Source: Muribaculaceae bacterium Isolate-037 (Harlan) | Lineage (GTDB): Bacteria; Bacteroidota; Bacteroidia; Bacteroidales; Muribaculaceae | Assembly: GCA_003762615.1 (NCBI GenBank) | Contig: RIAZ01000024.1 | Location: 1 to 64,000 of the forward strand | Direction: 5' to 3' | Length of the DNA: 64,000 nucleotides | Shown: positions 42,476-52,183 of the stretch, in pieces | Numbering within the stretch: the stretch's first letter is position 1 | Layout: each line of letters opens with the position of its first letter | The notes under the pieces: generated by a model | Told to the model about the DNA's origin: nothing | Seen by the model: the letters and a program-made list of their open reading frames with translations, nothing else | Databases searched by the model: none | Made by a program: the position numbers and the translations under genes

Positions 42476-44403
42476 CAGCCCTTGGTGTTTGATGTGAGTT
42501 CTTTAGCTGCTGAGATGATCCCCTCAACGTCGTATCCGCATAAGTTCTTCAGTTGGTCTACAGTGCCCTGTGCGATCCATCTGTCAGGCACACCCAGCGA
42601 TTTCACCTTAATTCCGGAGCCTATTTCGCGAATATGATGTTCCACAGTTTCGCCAAATCCCCCCTCAAGGGCACCATCCTCCACCGTTATGACAGCGTCA
42701 TATCTTTGCGCCACATCGGAAAGAATCCCCATGTCGATGGGTTTCATCCATATCATGTCAAATATGTCAGTCTTGATCCCCTGGTCCTCAAGCAGTGAGG
42801 CTGCAGTCATGGCATCCTTAAGGACAGGACCAAGCGTCAGGATTGCTATTTTTGCATCGGCATGATCGGTGATTTTCCTACCTTTGCCTACTTCAAGAGT
42901 TTTCATCTCTGATTTCCAATCAGTGTGATATGCCCTGCCACGCGGATAACGTATGGCATAAGGTGAATTTATTGATAGAGAGGTGAACATAAGATTCCTC
43001 ATGGTCTCCTCGTCGGCGGGAGATGATATTTTCATTCCCGGTATGCAATTGAGGTAGGCGAGATCAAACAATCCATGGTGGGTGACGCCATCCTCACCCA
43101 CGAGTCCGGCACGGTCAATGCAGAAAGTGACAGGGAGTCCCTGAATCGCCACGTCATGGATGATATTGTCGTAAGCCCGCTGTAGAAATGATGAGTAGAT
43201 TGCGACGAATGGCTTTTTGCCGGCAGCAGCCATGCCACCGGCAAAAGTGACGGCATGACCCTCGGAGATACCTACGTCGAAAGTGCGGTCGGGAAACGCC
43301 TCGGCAAGCTTCGACATTGACGTGCCGGATGGCATTGCCGCAGTTATGCCGGCGATTGATTTGTCCATTCCTGCAAGTTCCACGAGTGTCTCGCCGAATA
43401 CGTCCTGCCAGAGCGGAGGGAGTATATCGGAAGAGACAGATATTTTCTTGCCTGTGGCAGGGTCGAATTTTCCGGGAGCGTGCCATGCGGCAGGGTCATC
43501 CTCGGCAGGTTTGTATCCTTTCCCCTTTATGGTGCATACGTGCAGCAGACGCGGTCCCTCCATATTCTTTATTTCCTTGAACACTTGCACGAGCTTGATT
43601 ACGTCATGCCCGTCCATGGGTCCCAGGTATCGGATATTAAGACCTTCGAATATATTCTGCTTCTTTGACACCAACGACTTAATGGAATTGCTGAATCTGA
43701 TTATTGCCCGCTTCCTTTGGTCGGTCAGAATCCCTTTCTTTCTGAAAAATCCCGCCATTTTGTTCCGGATACGGTTATATCCGGCGGAAGTGGTGAGGTC
43801 AGACAGATATGAATGCAACGCCCCGACATTCGGGTCGATACTCATATCGTTGTCGTTAAGCACGATCAGTAGATCATTCGGATGATTCGAGGCATTGTTC
43901 AGCCCTTCAAATGCAAGACCGCCGCTGATGGATGCGTCGCCGATCACTGCCACGGTCTTCCGGTTGCGGTTTTCGGGCGTCAGTTTGTCGGCGATAGCCA
44001 TGCCGAGGGCGGCGGATATGGAATTTCCGGCATGTCCCGCCATAAATGTGTCGGCATCGCTTTCGAGAGGATTCGGGAATCCACTGATGCCGTTCAATGT
44101 GCGTTGCCCGGCGAAAGCGTCACGACGTCCGGTCAGTATCTTGTGGGCATACGCCTGATGCCCGACATCCCAGACAAGACGGTCGTAGGGAGTGTCATAC
44201 ACATAATGTAACGCCACGATAAGTTCCACCGCCCCCATGCTTGAAGCAAAATGCCCCGGATTAACAGACAGGCGGGAAATAAGGAATTCCCTTATCTCCC
44301 GGCACAATGCGGGGAGTTGCTCCACAGGGAGTTTGCGGAGGTCGGAAGGGGAGTTGATTTCAGACAGGAGAGGCATAGCAGCTCTTTCTTCGTTCTGTTC
44401 CAT
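42475..44403 (-). CDS. dxs: 1-deoxy-D-xylulose-5-phosphate synthase
   Basis: A 642-residue TPP-dependent enzyme joining pyruvate and glyceraldehyde 3-phosphate, the first step of the MEP isoprenoid pathway. TPP and Mg2+ binding lie in VIGDASISGGLAFEGLNNA and DNDMSIDPNVGA; the second domain has VDVGISEGHAVTFAGGMAAAG-like and IDRAGLVGEDGVTHHG segments. Length is normal. Grouping with trkA and trkH is common in Bacteroidales but has no obvious metabolic reason. A 63-codon membrane protein precedes it by nine bases. Confidence 0.97.
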   Translation of the reverse strand: MEQNEERAAMPLLSEINSPSDLRKLPVEQLPALCREIREFLISRLSVNPGHFASSMGAVELIVALHYVYDTPYDRLVWDVGHQAYAHKILTGRRDAFAGQRTLNGISGFPNPLESDADTFMAGHAGNSISAALGMAIADKLTPENRNRKTVAVIGDASISGGLAFEGLNNASNHPNDLLIVLNDNDMSIDPNVGALHSYLSDLTTSAGYNRIRNKMAGFFRKKGILTDQRKRAIIRFSNSIKSLVSKKQNIFEGLNIRYLGPMDGHDVIKLVQVFKEIKNMEGPRLLHVCTIKGKGYKPAEDDPAAWHAPGKFDPATGKKISVSSDILPPLWQDVFGETLVELAGMDKSIAGITAAMPSGTSMSKLAEAFPDRTFDVGISEGHAVTFAGGMAAAGKKPFVAIYSSFLQRAYDNIIHDVAIQGLPVTFCIDRAGLVGEDGVTHHGLFDLAYLNCIPGMKISSPADEETMRNLMFTSLSINSPYAIRYPRGRAYHTDWKSEMKTLEVGKGRKITDHADAKIAILTLGPVLKDAMTAASLLEDQGIKTDIFDMIWMKPIDMGILSDVAQRYDAVITVEDGALEGGFGETVEHHIREIGSGIKVKSLGVPDRWIAQGTVDQLKNLCGYDVEGIISAAKELTSNTKG

Positions 44404-44412
44404 TATGAGTAG

Positions 44413-44604
44413 TCATTTATCCTGCCGGATATATTTTTTCCACAGAGGCACGAAAATGATAATGCCGGAAGCCACCACAAGAAACAGATTCTTGAAGTTG
44501 AATCCGCCCGACAGCAATAGCGTCAGGCTTAGCCATATCCATAGAAGAGCCAATACAGAAAAACCGGCTATCTTAACAGGTTGCATATAAATAATGAGAG
44601 ACAA
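44413..44604 (-). CDS. Small two-helix membrane protein upstream of dxs
   Basis: A 63-residue predicted protein with hydrophobic helices at about 10-32 (VKIAGFSVLALLWIWLSLTLLLSGG) and 38-52 (NLFLVVASGIIIFVPLW), with a basic end (KKYIRQDK). A second start at 44586 (MQPVKIAG) is possible. It ends nine bases before dxs, so it is likely the first gene of the dxs-trkA-trkH unit. No family was recognised. Confidence 0.6.
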   Translation of the reverse strand: MSLIIYMQPVKIAGFSVLALLWIWLSLTLLLSGGFNFKNLFLVVASGIIIFVPLWKKYIRQDK

Positions 44605-44944
44605 ACATGAGATGATGATTGCCCGGCAAATTTGTGTCGCTTTGTAGACGCAGCGAGGTGAGAGTTGCCGGGGCGAGAGGTATGCTTGTCTATGCGAAAT
44701 TAATTAAATTATTTTAAACATTCAAGAAACTATCAAGTAAAATTATTTGTATCCTTACAGATAATATAAAATGGGTGATGTATTTTATTGGATATTAGAG
44801 CATTGTGAATTGTGTTTAAGGATCGTGGTGGCATCAGTGTTGAAAATGCGGTGCGGCTGATGAAAAAAACGTTGTAAAAAAGGTGGTCTAAGGATAGGAA
44901 AAAATTTAATTTATCGTTATCTTTGCATTCTCAAAATAAGAATT
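44605..44944. other. Divergent region between the dxs operon and ftsK
   Basis: No gene was seen. Near the dxs side, CCCGGCAA (44622-44629) and TTGCCGGG (44665-44672) form an 8-bp GC-rich stem that could fold in the leader of the leftward transcript. Near the ftsK side there is a -7 element at 44918-44925. The middle is AT-rich with no further pattern. Confidence 0.5.
44918..44925 (+). promoter_or_regulatory. -7 element of ftsK
   Basis: TATCTTTG fits TAnnTTTG and lies 19 bp before the ftsK start, which implies a very short leader. No -33 box was found at the expected distance. Confidence 0.5.
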
Positions 44945-47632
44945 ATGAAAGCCTACGATACTTTCAACCCTAATATACCGGATGCGGAAGAAGTGATTCC
45001 TGCACCGACTTTGCCTCCTGTCTCGGAGGAACTTAGACAATCGGAGCCTAAGCGCAAGGAGAAAAAAGAGACTGTAAAAAGAGTTGTAAAGAAACCGGAG
45101 CCTAAGACGAAACGTGCGCCGGCAGAGCCTTTGGTGCCCAAAATAAAGCGATGGGTAGGGTCTCAGACTACCCGTTGGATTCTCGGTCTGTTTCTTGGAT
45201 TCTTTGCCGTATATCTTGGCTTTTCATTCCTGTCATATTTCACGAGCTGCATAAAGGACCAATCGGAGATTAACAATACCCAGATAGGTCTTTCTGGCGA
45301 TATCTCCAACGTCGGTGGAGAGGGGGGCGCACGCATAGCGGAGTTCCTGATTAATGAGAGTTTTGGTCTCGGTTCATTCGTGATAGTGCTTTGGCTTGTG
45401 GCAATGTCGCTGAAGCAGCTTGTGGGCAAACCGAGATTCAAATCGGTTGACTTCACAATAAAATCGATAGTGGCATTGGTGACGGTGTCGCTTATAATCG
45501 GATTGCTCACCATTGGATTCAATACTCAGGTGAACTGGGGAGGCTATCACGGCAGATACGTCAATGAATTTATCGTGCATTTCTTTGGCTGGACAGGAGC
45601 GATAATCCTATGTATGTTCCTTGTGGGCTGTTTCTTTGTGATATGTCTGAGGGATTTCATCAATTGGATATTACGCCTGAAGCGTGCCCGTGACGCTCGC
45701 CGTAAGGTGGAGGCGGAGAAACGTGCAATTCAGCGTGAGCGTGAGCGCGAGATAGAGGAGATGCGCCGTTATGAGGATGCTGATGCGGTGCCGGATGCTG
45801 TTGAGGAGATGGTGGAATCAGACGATGATGCGCAGGTGGTGTTCAACGGTGAGGAACCGGGGCTTTACAGCACATTGCCGGATTTTGATGATACCGAATA
45901 TTCCATTGAGGATGATGCGCCTATCGTGTCGGAGCATTCCCCCAAGGAGCAGACACGGACGGAGGCAGTGACAGAAAACAGAACGTCATCGGTTGAGACA
46001 ACTCCGGCTCCGGAACCTATAGTTACCCCCAATCCCGAACCGGTTGATGACAATCCTGATTTGGAGGAGGAAGAGGATGATATGATTGTCAATGTCAATT
46101 CCATATCCCAGGTGGAGACCCCGCATCTTCCCGATAATCATGGACTGCCGGGAGCTCATCCCTACAAGTTCCCGCCGTTTGAAATCCTTAGGGAGGGTGT
46201 GGTCAAGGTGAGTGTGGATGCGGAGGAGCAGTTGGAGAATAAGGAGAAGATTAAGAAGACGCTTCTTGATTTCGGCATACCTATCCTAAGCATTGAGGCT
46301 ACAGTCGGTCCGACGGTTACGCTTTACGAGATAGTCCCGGATAAGGGCGTGCGTATCGCCAAGATAAGGAATCTTGTCGACGACATAGCATTGAGCCTTT
46401 CGGCGGAGGGCGTCAGAATCATCGCACCGATTCCCGGTAAGGGTACAGTCGGAATAGAGGTGGCAAACAAGGATCCGCAGACCGTGTCAATGCGCACCAT
46501 AATCAAGTCGAAGGCATATCAGGAGACTAAATATAAGCTGCCTATAGCCATGGGCTCGACAATCTCCAACGATGTCTACATCGCGGATCTTGCCAAGATG
46601 CCCCACCTGCTTGTGGCGGGTGCTACAGGACAGGGTAAGTCGGTAGGTCTGAATGCCATAATCGCGTCTCTTCTCTACCGCAAGACTCCGGATGAACTTA
46701 AATTTGTGATGATCGACCCTAAGATGGTTGAGTTCAGCCTTTATGCCAAGATAGAGGCGCACTATCTTGCCAAGATTCCGGGTGCGGAAGATGCTATAAT
46801 CACGGATATGGATAAGGTGGTGGCTACTCTCAGCTCGCTCTGCGTGGAGATGGACAACCGTTATCAGCTCCTAAAGGAGGCTCATGCACGAAATCTTATC
46901 GAGTATAACGACAAGATAAAGGCAGGGAAGCTGAATCCTCTGGAAGGACACCGTTTCTTCCCCTACATTGTGGTGGTGGTCGATGAGTTCAGCGATTTGA
47001 TAATGACTGCCGGTAAAGAGGTGGAGATACCTATAGCGCGTCTTGCTCAGAAGGCACGTGCGGTAGGTATGCACGTGATAATAGCGACTCAGCGTCCCTC
47101 CACCAACGTCATCACCGGTATCATTAAGGCTAACTTCCCTGCGCGTATTGCCTTTAAGGTAAGTTCCGGCGTGGACAGTAAGACTATCCTTGACACCACC
47201 GGAGCCCAGCAGCTGATAGGCAGGGGCGACATGCTCATAAGCAACAGCAGCCCGATGGTGCGTGTGCAGTGTGCCTTCATCGACACTCCGGAGGTGGAGG
47301 AGATATGCGATTATATCGCACGTCAGCCCTACGGTCAAGGTGCCTACGAGTTGCCTGACCCTGTAGTGACCGGCTCGGAGAGTGAGGGTGGAGAGTCAGG
47401 TAATAATTTCGGCGATAAGGATGCCCTCTTCGAAGAGGTGGCGCGTCTGATAGTGTCGTCCAACACAGCCTCCACGTCATCCCTCCAGAGAAGATACTCT
47501 ATCGGCTACAACCGTGCGGGCAAGATAATGGATCAGCTTGAGGCGGCAGGTATAGTCGGTCCGGCACACGGCGGTAAACCACGTTCTGTGCTTGTCGATG
47601 CTGTCACCTTGGAGTCGATATTGAATGGCTGA
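44945..47632 (+). CDS. ftsK: DNA translocase FtsK/SpoIIIE
   Basis: An 895-residue septum-associated DNA pump that clears and resolves chromosome termini during division. After a basic, proline-rich cytoplasmic start, about four membrane helices occupy residues 75-240; an acidic, proline-rich linker runs to about 400. The motor has Walker A GATGQGKSVGLNAI near 560 and Walker B VVVVDEFSDLIM near 680. A C-terminal winged-helix gamma domain follows (STSSLQRRYSIGYNRAGKIMDQLEAAGIVGP) and would read KOPS-type sequences. Length is typical of FtsK with a short linker. Confidence 0.96.
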   Translation: MKAYDTFNPNIPDAEEVIPAPTLPPVSEELRQSEPKRKEKKETVKRVVKKPEPKTKRAPAEPLVPKIKRWVGSQTTRWILGLFLGFFAVYLGFSFLSYFTSCIKDQSEINNTQIGLSGDISNVGGEGGARIAEFLINESFGLGSFVIVLWLVAMSLKQLVGKPRFKSVDFTIKSIVALVTVSLIIGLLTIGFNTQVNWGGYHGRYVNEFIVHFFGWTGAIILCMFLVGCFFVICLRDFINWILRLKRARDARRKVEAEKRAIQREREREIEEMRRYEDADAVPDAVEEMVESDDDAQVVFNGEEPGLYSTLPDFDDTEYSIEDDAPIVSEHSPKEQTRTEAVTENRTSSVETTPAPEPIVTPNPEPVDDNPDLEEEEDDMIVNVNSISQVETPHLPDNHGLPGAHPYKFPPFEILREGVVKVSVDAEEQLENKEKIKKTLLDFGIPILSIEATVGPTVTLYEIVPDKGVRIAKIRNLVDDIALSLSAEGVRIIAPIPGKGTVGIEVANKDPQTVSMRTIIKSKAYQETKYKLPIAMGSTISNDVYIADLAKMPHLLVAGATGQGKSVGLNAIIASLLYRKTPDELKFVMIDPKMVEFSLYAKIEAHYLAKIPGAEDAIITDMDKVVATLSSLCVEMDNRYQLLKEAHARNLIEYNDKIKAGKLNPLEGHRFFPYIVVVVDEFSDLIMTAGKEVEIPIARLAQKARAVGMHVIIATQRPSTNVITGIIKANFPARIAFKVSSGVDSKTILDTTGAQQLIGRGDMLISNSSPMVRVQCAFIDTPEVEEICDYIARQPYGQGAYELPDPVVTGSESEGGESGNNFGDKDALFEEVARLIVSSNTASTSSLQRRYSIGYNRAGKIMDQLEAAGIVGPAHGGKPRSVLVDAVTLESILNG

Positions 47633-47735
47633 TACTGTTGTATCGCTGTATCGCTGTATCGGTTGTATCGGTTGTATCGGTTGAAACAGCCGATACAGAT
47701 GAAACAGATGAAACAAATGAAACAGATGAAACAAA
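47633..47735 (+). repeat. Short tandem and inverted repeats at the start of the LolA-like gene
   Basis: After the ftsK stop, TGTATCGC/GTTGTATCG units repeat in tandem, then CCGATACAG appears as the complement, followed by four in-frame ATGAAACA(G/A) units of nine bases. The ATGAAACAG units encode Met-Lys-Gln repeats, giving four alternative start codons for the next gene. Confidence 0.8.
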
Positions 47736-48373
47736 ATAAGCTAAAAAATAGTCTATCCTGTCTCAGCTATGTGATGTTGGCTATATTGATAGCCGTAGGT
47801 GTCAATGCTTACGGAGCCACCACAAAGTTGACGGCGGAGCAGGTGGCTCAGAAGGCTGCCTCGGTAATAACCACCAAGGGACTGTCTGCCACGTTCAGCA
47901 TAAATTCACAGGGGCGTGTCTCCAATGGTTCTGTCAAGAGTGCGGGTAATAAATTCGTGGTGTTGATGCCGGAAGTATCCACATGGTATAACGGCAAATC
48001 TCTCTATACCTATAATCCGCGCACGTCAGAGACCACCGTAACTATACCGACAGCGCAGGAACTTGCGGAATCTAATCCCTTGCTTTACGTCAGAAGCGGT
48101 GCAGCCGGTTTCACGTGCCGGTTCTCCACAGTGAAGCGTCAGGGGAAATACGTGGTGGATCTTCTTCCCAAGGATAAGAAATCCGGGTTAAAGAAATTGG
48201 TGTTCACAATCAACTCCACTACGTTCCAGATAGAGAAGATATTGGTGACTACAGCTTCCGGTAATGTGACGGTAGACGTCAAGACAATGAAAACCGGCAT
48301 TACGATACCGGTGTCGGAGTTTGAATATCCCAGTAAGAAATACCCGCGTGCGGAGATTGTAGATCTCCGTTGA
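47699..48373 (+). CDS. LolA-like outer-membrane lipoprotein carrier protein
   Basis: A periplasmic LolA-type protein (about 224 residues from the first ATG of the repeat) that would ferry lipoproteins from the inner to the outer membrane. A signal peptide (NSLSCLSYVMLAILIAVGVNA) is followed by the LolA-like fold: TAEQVAQKAASVITTKGLSATF, FVVLMPEVSTWYNGKSLYTYNPRTSETTV and a C-terminal beta section. Starts at 47699, 47708, 47717 and 47726 are all in frame (MKQ repeats); 47726 alone already gives a normal signal peptide. It lies just after ftsK, an arrangement seen in other bacteria with lolA. Confidence 0.85.
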   Translation: MKQMKQMKQMKQNKLKNSLSCLSYVMLAILIAVGVNAYGATTKLTAEQVAQKAASVITTKGLSATFSINSQGRVSNGSVKSAGNKFVVLMPEVSTWYNGKSLYTYNPRTSETTVTIPTAQELAESNPLLYVRSGAAGFTCRFSTVKRQGKYVVDLLPKDKKSGLKKLVFTINSTTFQIEKILVTTASGNVTVDVKTMKTGITIPVSEFEYPSKKYPRAEIVDLR

Positions 48374-48531
48374 CCGTGGATGGTGGGATATCGGAAGATA
48401 TGGGGCAAATGAAGTTTAAACCATGTCATTGAAAAGAAAAAAATAGTTAACGTTGTTATATAAAGAGAATGGGGTTGCAGCATTCATCAGGCAACTTCCG
48501 TATTATATAATAAAAACATCTTAAGATATAT

Positions 48532-49473
48532 ATGTCAGAAGAAAAAACTCGAGTATTGATCATTGGGTCAGGACCTGCCGGCTATACGGCAGCATTGTAT
48601 GCATCACGTGCTAATCTCCAACCGCTGCTGTTTGAGGGTGATCAACCCGGCGGACAGCTTACACAGACTACTGAGATTGAGAATTTCCCCGGTTATCCTG
48701 ACGGAATACAGGGTCAGGAGATGATGGAACAGTTCCGTCAGCAGGCACTCCGGTTTGGAGCCGACGTCAGATCCCGTATGGTGGTGAAAGTGGATTTTTC
48801 ACAGCGTCCGTTCCGTTGTGAGGATGAGCGCGGCGATGTGGTGTATGCCGATAGCGTGATTGTATGCACCGGCGCGTCAGCCAAATATCTCGGACTTCCC
48901 GATGAGGAGAAATACAGGGGGCTCGGAGTCAGTGCGTGTGCCACTTGCGACGGATTTTTCTATCGGAAGAAGAACGTGGCAGTTGTAGGCGGAGGCGATA
49001 CGGCATGTGAGGAGGCTCTTTATCTGTCGACACTGGCAAAGAAGGTCTATCTGATCGTGCGTCGTGGAGTGCTCCGTGCATCTGACGTCATGCAGCGTCG
49101 TGTGAAGGAACGCGAGAATATAGAGATACTCTATCATTGCAACACGTTGGGTCTTTTCGGTGAAGACGGAGTTGAGGGCGCGCATATCGTAAGACATAAA
49201 GGCACTCCCGAGGAGGAGACATTCGACATAGCTATCGACGGCTTCTTCCTTGCAATCGGTCATCGTCCTAACACGGAGATCTTCAAGGGTCAGCTTGATA
49301 TGGACGAAGAGGGATATATCAAGGTGGAGGGAGCCACTACCCACACAAACGTGGAGGGAGTCTTTGCGGCGGGCGATTGCGCGGATCCGCGTTATCGTCA
49401 GGCAGTGGCGGCAGCCGGCACAGGATGTCGCGCGGCTCTTGATGCGGAAAAATTCCTTATGGAGCAGGATTAA
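48532..49473 (+). CDS. trxB: Thioredoxin reductase
   Basis: A 313-residue FAD/NADPH flavoenzyme that reduces thioredoxin. The FAD motif is IIGSGPAGYTAALYASRA, the redox-active dithiol is CATC in SACATCDGFF near residues 138-141, the NADPH motif is VAVVGGGDTACEEALYL, and the FAD end is VEGVFAAGDCADP. Length is normal. It can serve the Bcp-type peroxidase at 2.3 kb through thioredoxin, though they are far apart. Confidence 0.96.
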   Translation: MSEEKTRVLIIGSGPAGYTAALYASRANLQPLLFEGDQPGGQLTQTTEIENFPGYPDGIQGQEMMEQFRQQALRFGADVRSRMVVKVDFSQRPFRCEDERGDVVYADSVIVCTGASAKYLGLPDEEKYRGLGVSACATCDGFFYRKKNVAVVGGGDTACEEALYLSTLAKKVYLIVRRGVLRASDVMQRRVKERENIEILYHCNTLGLFGEDGVEGAHIVRHKGTPEEETFDIAIDGFFLAIGHRPNTEIFKGQLDMDEEGYIKVEGATTHTNVEGVFAAGDCADPRYRQAVAAAGTGCRAALDAEKFLMEQD

Positions 49474-49550
49474 CAGAGAATCAGGCTTCATGACAGAAGT
49501 CATTACAATTTCAAAGGAAGTCATTACAAATTCATTTCATAAGTAGAGAA

Positions 49551-49991
49551 ATGACGATGGATAACAGTGAAAAGAAGCAGGCACTCGACAAGCGTTACCT
49601 CAGGATGGCAAGGATATGGAGTGAAAATTCCTATTGCACGCGCAGGAAGGTGGGGGCATTGCTCGTGAAAGACAAGATGATCATCTCCGATGGCTATAAC
49701 GGCACACCTTCCGGATTCCCAAATATCTGTGAGGATGAGACGAACCATACCTATCCTTACGTGCTGCATGCAGAGGCGAATGCAATCACGAAAGTGGCGC
49801 GAAGCAACAATTCAAGTGCCGGCAGCACCCTCTACGTGACAGCGAGCCCGTGCATAGAATGCTCCAAGCTGATTATCCAGGCGGGTATAAGCCGGGTGGT
49901 CTTCTCGGAATTGTATAGAATGTCAGACGGTGTCGACCTTCTCCGCAAGGCGGGGGTTGAGATCGTCTATATACCCTGTGAGAATGAATAA
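49551..49991 (+). CDS. dCMP deaminase
   Basis: A 146-residue zinc deaminase converting dCMP to dUMP for dTTP synthesis. Zinc ligands are in HAEANAI (His, with the catalytic Glu) and PCIECSK (two Cys), and an additional TRRKVGALLVKD stretch is typical of the CDA/dCMP deaminase fold. It overlaps the S41 protease start by eight bases (ATGAATAA), so the two are co-translated. Confidence 0.93.
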   Translation: MTMDNSEKKQALDKRYLRMARIWSENSYCTRRKVGALLVKDKMIISDGYNGTPSGFPNICEDETNHTYPYVLHAEANAITKVARSNNSSAGSTLYVTASPCIECSKLIIQAGISRVVFSELYRMSDGVDLLRKAGVEIVYIPCENE

Positions 49992-51639
49992 TAGAAGAAA
50001 TATAGGACTTGTGGCGTTGCCCCTGCTGCTGACTGTGGGGCTTGCCGGCGGAGTGTTTATCGGTCAGTACATCACCCGGCGCACCCTGTCGCAAGAGGAG
50101 GAGAAACTCCGCACCGTGCTCCGGCTGATAGAGTCGGAGTATGTAGATGTCGTCGATATAGATTCGCTTGTGGAGGAGACAATGCCACAGCTCCTTAATT
50201 CGCTTGACCCACATTCCGCCTATATACCCTCCTCGGAGTTGACGGCGGTAAATGAAGATCTCCAGGGTTCGTTCAGTGGAGTCGGGGTGTCGTTCCAGAT
50301 AGTAGGCGACACGGTCAATGTCGTGGAGGTGATACCCGGCGGACCGGCAGAGAAGGTCGGTATCCTGTCGGGCGACCGCATAATAAAGGCTGATGGGAAG
50401 TCGCTTACGGGAAAGGATATAGGGCAGGAGGATGTATTCAAGACGTTGAGGGGGGAGAAAGGCTCGAAAGTGGTGCTTGAGATAAAGCGTCAAAGTTCGA
50501 AGCAGCCTCTGACGTTTGACGTGATACGCGGCGACATACCGGTCAATTCCGTCGACTGCAAATATATGGTTGATGATGAGGTGGGCTATCTCCGCGTCAC
50601 CAAATTTGCACGCAACACGTATATGGAATTCTTCAATGCCCTCAACGATCTGAAGGCAGAGGGGGCGAAGAAATTCATCATCGACCTTCGTGGCAACACC
50701 GGAGGCTTCATGGATCAGGCTATATATATGGCTAATGAGTTCCTCCCGGCAGGGCGTATGATAGTCTATACCAAGGGTCGCCGCCCGGAAAACGAGACGC
50801 TTGCGATGAGCGATGGCAGAGGTAGCTTCAAGGATGTGGAGATCACGGTGCTCACCAACGAGGGCTCTGCATCGGCATCGGAGATATTTGCCGGTGCCAT
50901 ACAGGATAATGACCGCGGATTGGTGGTGGGTCGCCGTTCATTCGGGAAAGGGCTTGTGCAGAACCAGACGGAATTGCCCGACAGCTCTGCGATACGCCTG
51001 ACAGTGGCACGCTACTACACCCCGTCGGGACGCTCCATCCAGAAGGAATATCTGCGCGGCGACAAGGATAAGTATGACCTTGATATAATCGACAGATATT
51101 CACATGGCGAGTTCTATAATGCCGACAGCATAAAGCTTGACAAGAGCAAGATATTCACCACGTCAAACGGGCGCACGGTCTATGGCGGCGGAGGCATCAT
51201 GCCTGATATCTTTGTGCCGGAAGACACCACGGGCTACACGTCATATTACGTCAACGTGATGAACAAGGGGTTGATACAGAAATTTGCCCTCTCTGTGGCT
51301 GATAAATACCGAAGCATGCTCGACGACGTTAAGAGCACCGACAGGCTACTGAAAGTGTTGCCTCGCGACAATACGCTGCTTGAGAACTTCGTAAGTTTTG
51401 CCGTCAAGAACGGCGTGCCGGCACGCTGGTACTACATAAATCAGTCAAGAGGCTTGCTTCTCAACCAGATAAAGGCAATGATCGCACGCGACGTGTTGGG
51501 CTATTCCTCGTTTATAGAATTGCTCAATCGCGACGACAAGGCAATGAATCGGGCTTACGATGCTCTTAAGAATGGAGAGTCGCCTGTCGACATACAATTG
51601 GAAAACAATGAAAAACACGATGAGAATGGAAAAGAATGA
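49984..51639 (+). CDS. S41-family C-terminal processing peptidase (CtpA-like)
   Basis: A 551-residue periplasmic serine protease anchored by an N-terminal helix (NIGLVALPLLLTVGLAGGVFIG). The start at 49984 (MNNRRNIG) is preferred over an upstream GTG that lies inside the deaminase gene. A PDZ domain (about 85-165) is followed by the catalytic core with Ser in TNEGSASASEIFAG and Lys in RRSFGKGLVQNQ. A C-terminal extension of about 150 residues follows. It overlaps the next gene by about 32 bases. Confidence 0.92.
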   Translation: MNNRRNIGLVALPLLLTVGLAGGVFIGQYITRRTLSQEEEKLRTVLRLIESEYVDVVDIDSLVEETMPQLLNSLDPHSAYIPSSELTAVNEDLQGSFSGVGVSFQIVGDTVNVVEVIPGGPAEKVGILSGDRIIKADGKSLTGKDIGQEDVFKTLRGEKGSKVVLEIKRQSSKQPLTFDVIRGDIPVNSVDCKYMVDDEVGYLRVTKFARNTYMEFFNALNDLKAEGAKKFIIDLRGNTGGFMDQAIYMANEFLPAGRMIVYTKGRRPENETLAMSDGRGSFKDVEITVLTNEGSASASEIFAGAIQDNDRGLVVGRRSFGKGLVQNQTELPDSSAIRLTVARYYTPSGRSIQKEYLRGDKDKYDLDIIDRYSHGEFYNADSIKLDKSKIFTTSNGRTVYGGGGIMPDIFVPEDTTGYTSYYVNVMNKGLIQKFALSVADKYRSMLDDVKSTDRLLKVLPRDNTLLENFVSFAVKNGVPARWYYINQSRGLLLNQIKAMIARDVLGYSSFIELLNRDDKAMNRAYDALKNGESPVDIQLENNEKHDENGKE

Positions 51640-52183
51640 AATCAGAAGAAGGGTCAGGCATCTCAGAGGGATGCTGTCCGAAATAGAGCGAATGAAGGCT
51701 GCCGAAGAGGTATTCTCAAGAGTGGAGAAGACTACGGCGTTTATCATGGCAGACAGGATACTGATGTATCATTCTCTGCCGGATGAGGTCAACACCCGCG
51801 CCTTCCTCAGAAAATGGGCAGACAGGAAGAATTTCTATCTTCCGAGGGTAAATGGCGTGAATCTTGACATATTGCCGTATGATGAGTCACGTCTGGAGCT
51901 GGGTAGCTTCCATATAGAGGAGCCCACCGGGACGGATACTGTAGATCCTTCGGAAATAGAGCTTATAATAGTGCCGGCCGTGGCATACGACCGTAAAGGG
52001 AACCGTCTTGGACGTGGAAAGGGATTCTATGACCGTCTGCTTCAGTCGGCAAAAGCCACAACTATCGGAGTGGGCTATGGATTCCAGCTCGTGGATGAGG
52101 TGCCGACAGAGCCGCATGACCAGGGCGTGGATATGGTCATAACAGAAAATGCCACCATAATCATCCGACATGGCTCTATATAA
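51608..52183 (+). CDS. 5-formyltetrahydrofolate cyclo-ligase
   Basis: An approximately 191-residue enzyme converting 5-formyl-THF to 5,10-methenyl-THF. The ATP-binding hallmark is GRGKGFYDRLLQ near the C-terminus, with VPAVAYDRKGNRLG before it and FYLPRVNG in the N-half. Three in-frame ATGs (51608, 51620 and 51626) can start it; all lie inside the protease gene, so coupling is likely. It overlaps the next gene by 14 bases. Confidence 0.92.
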   Translation: MKNTMRMEKNEIRRRVRHLRGMLSEIERMKAAEEVFSRVEKTTAFIMADRILMYHSLPDEVNTRAFLRKWADRKNFYLPRVNGVNLDILPYDESRLELGSFHIEEPTGTDTVDPSEIELIIVPAVAYDRKGNRLGRGKGFYDRLLQSAKATTIGVGYGFQLVDEVPTEPHDQGVDMVITENATIIIRHGSI

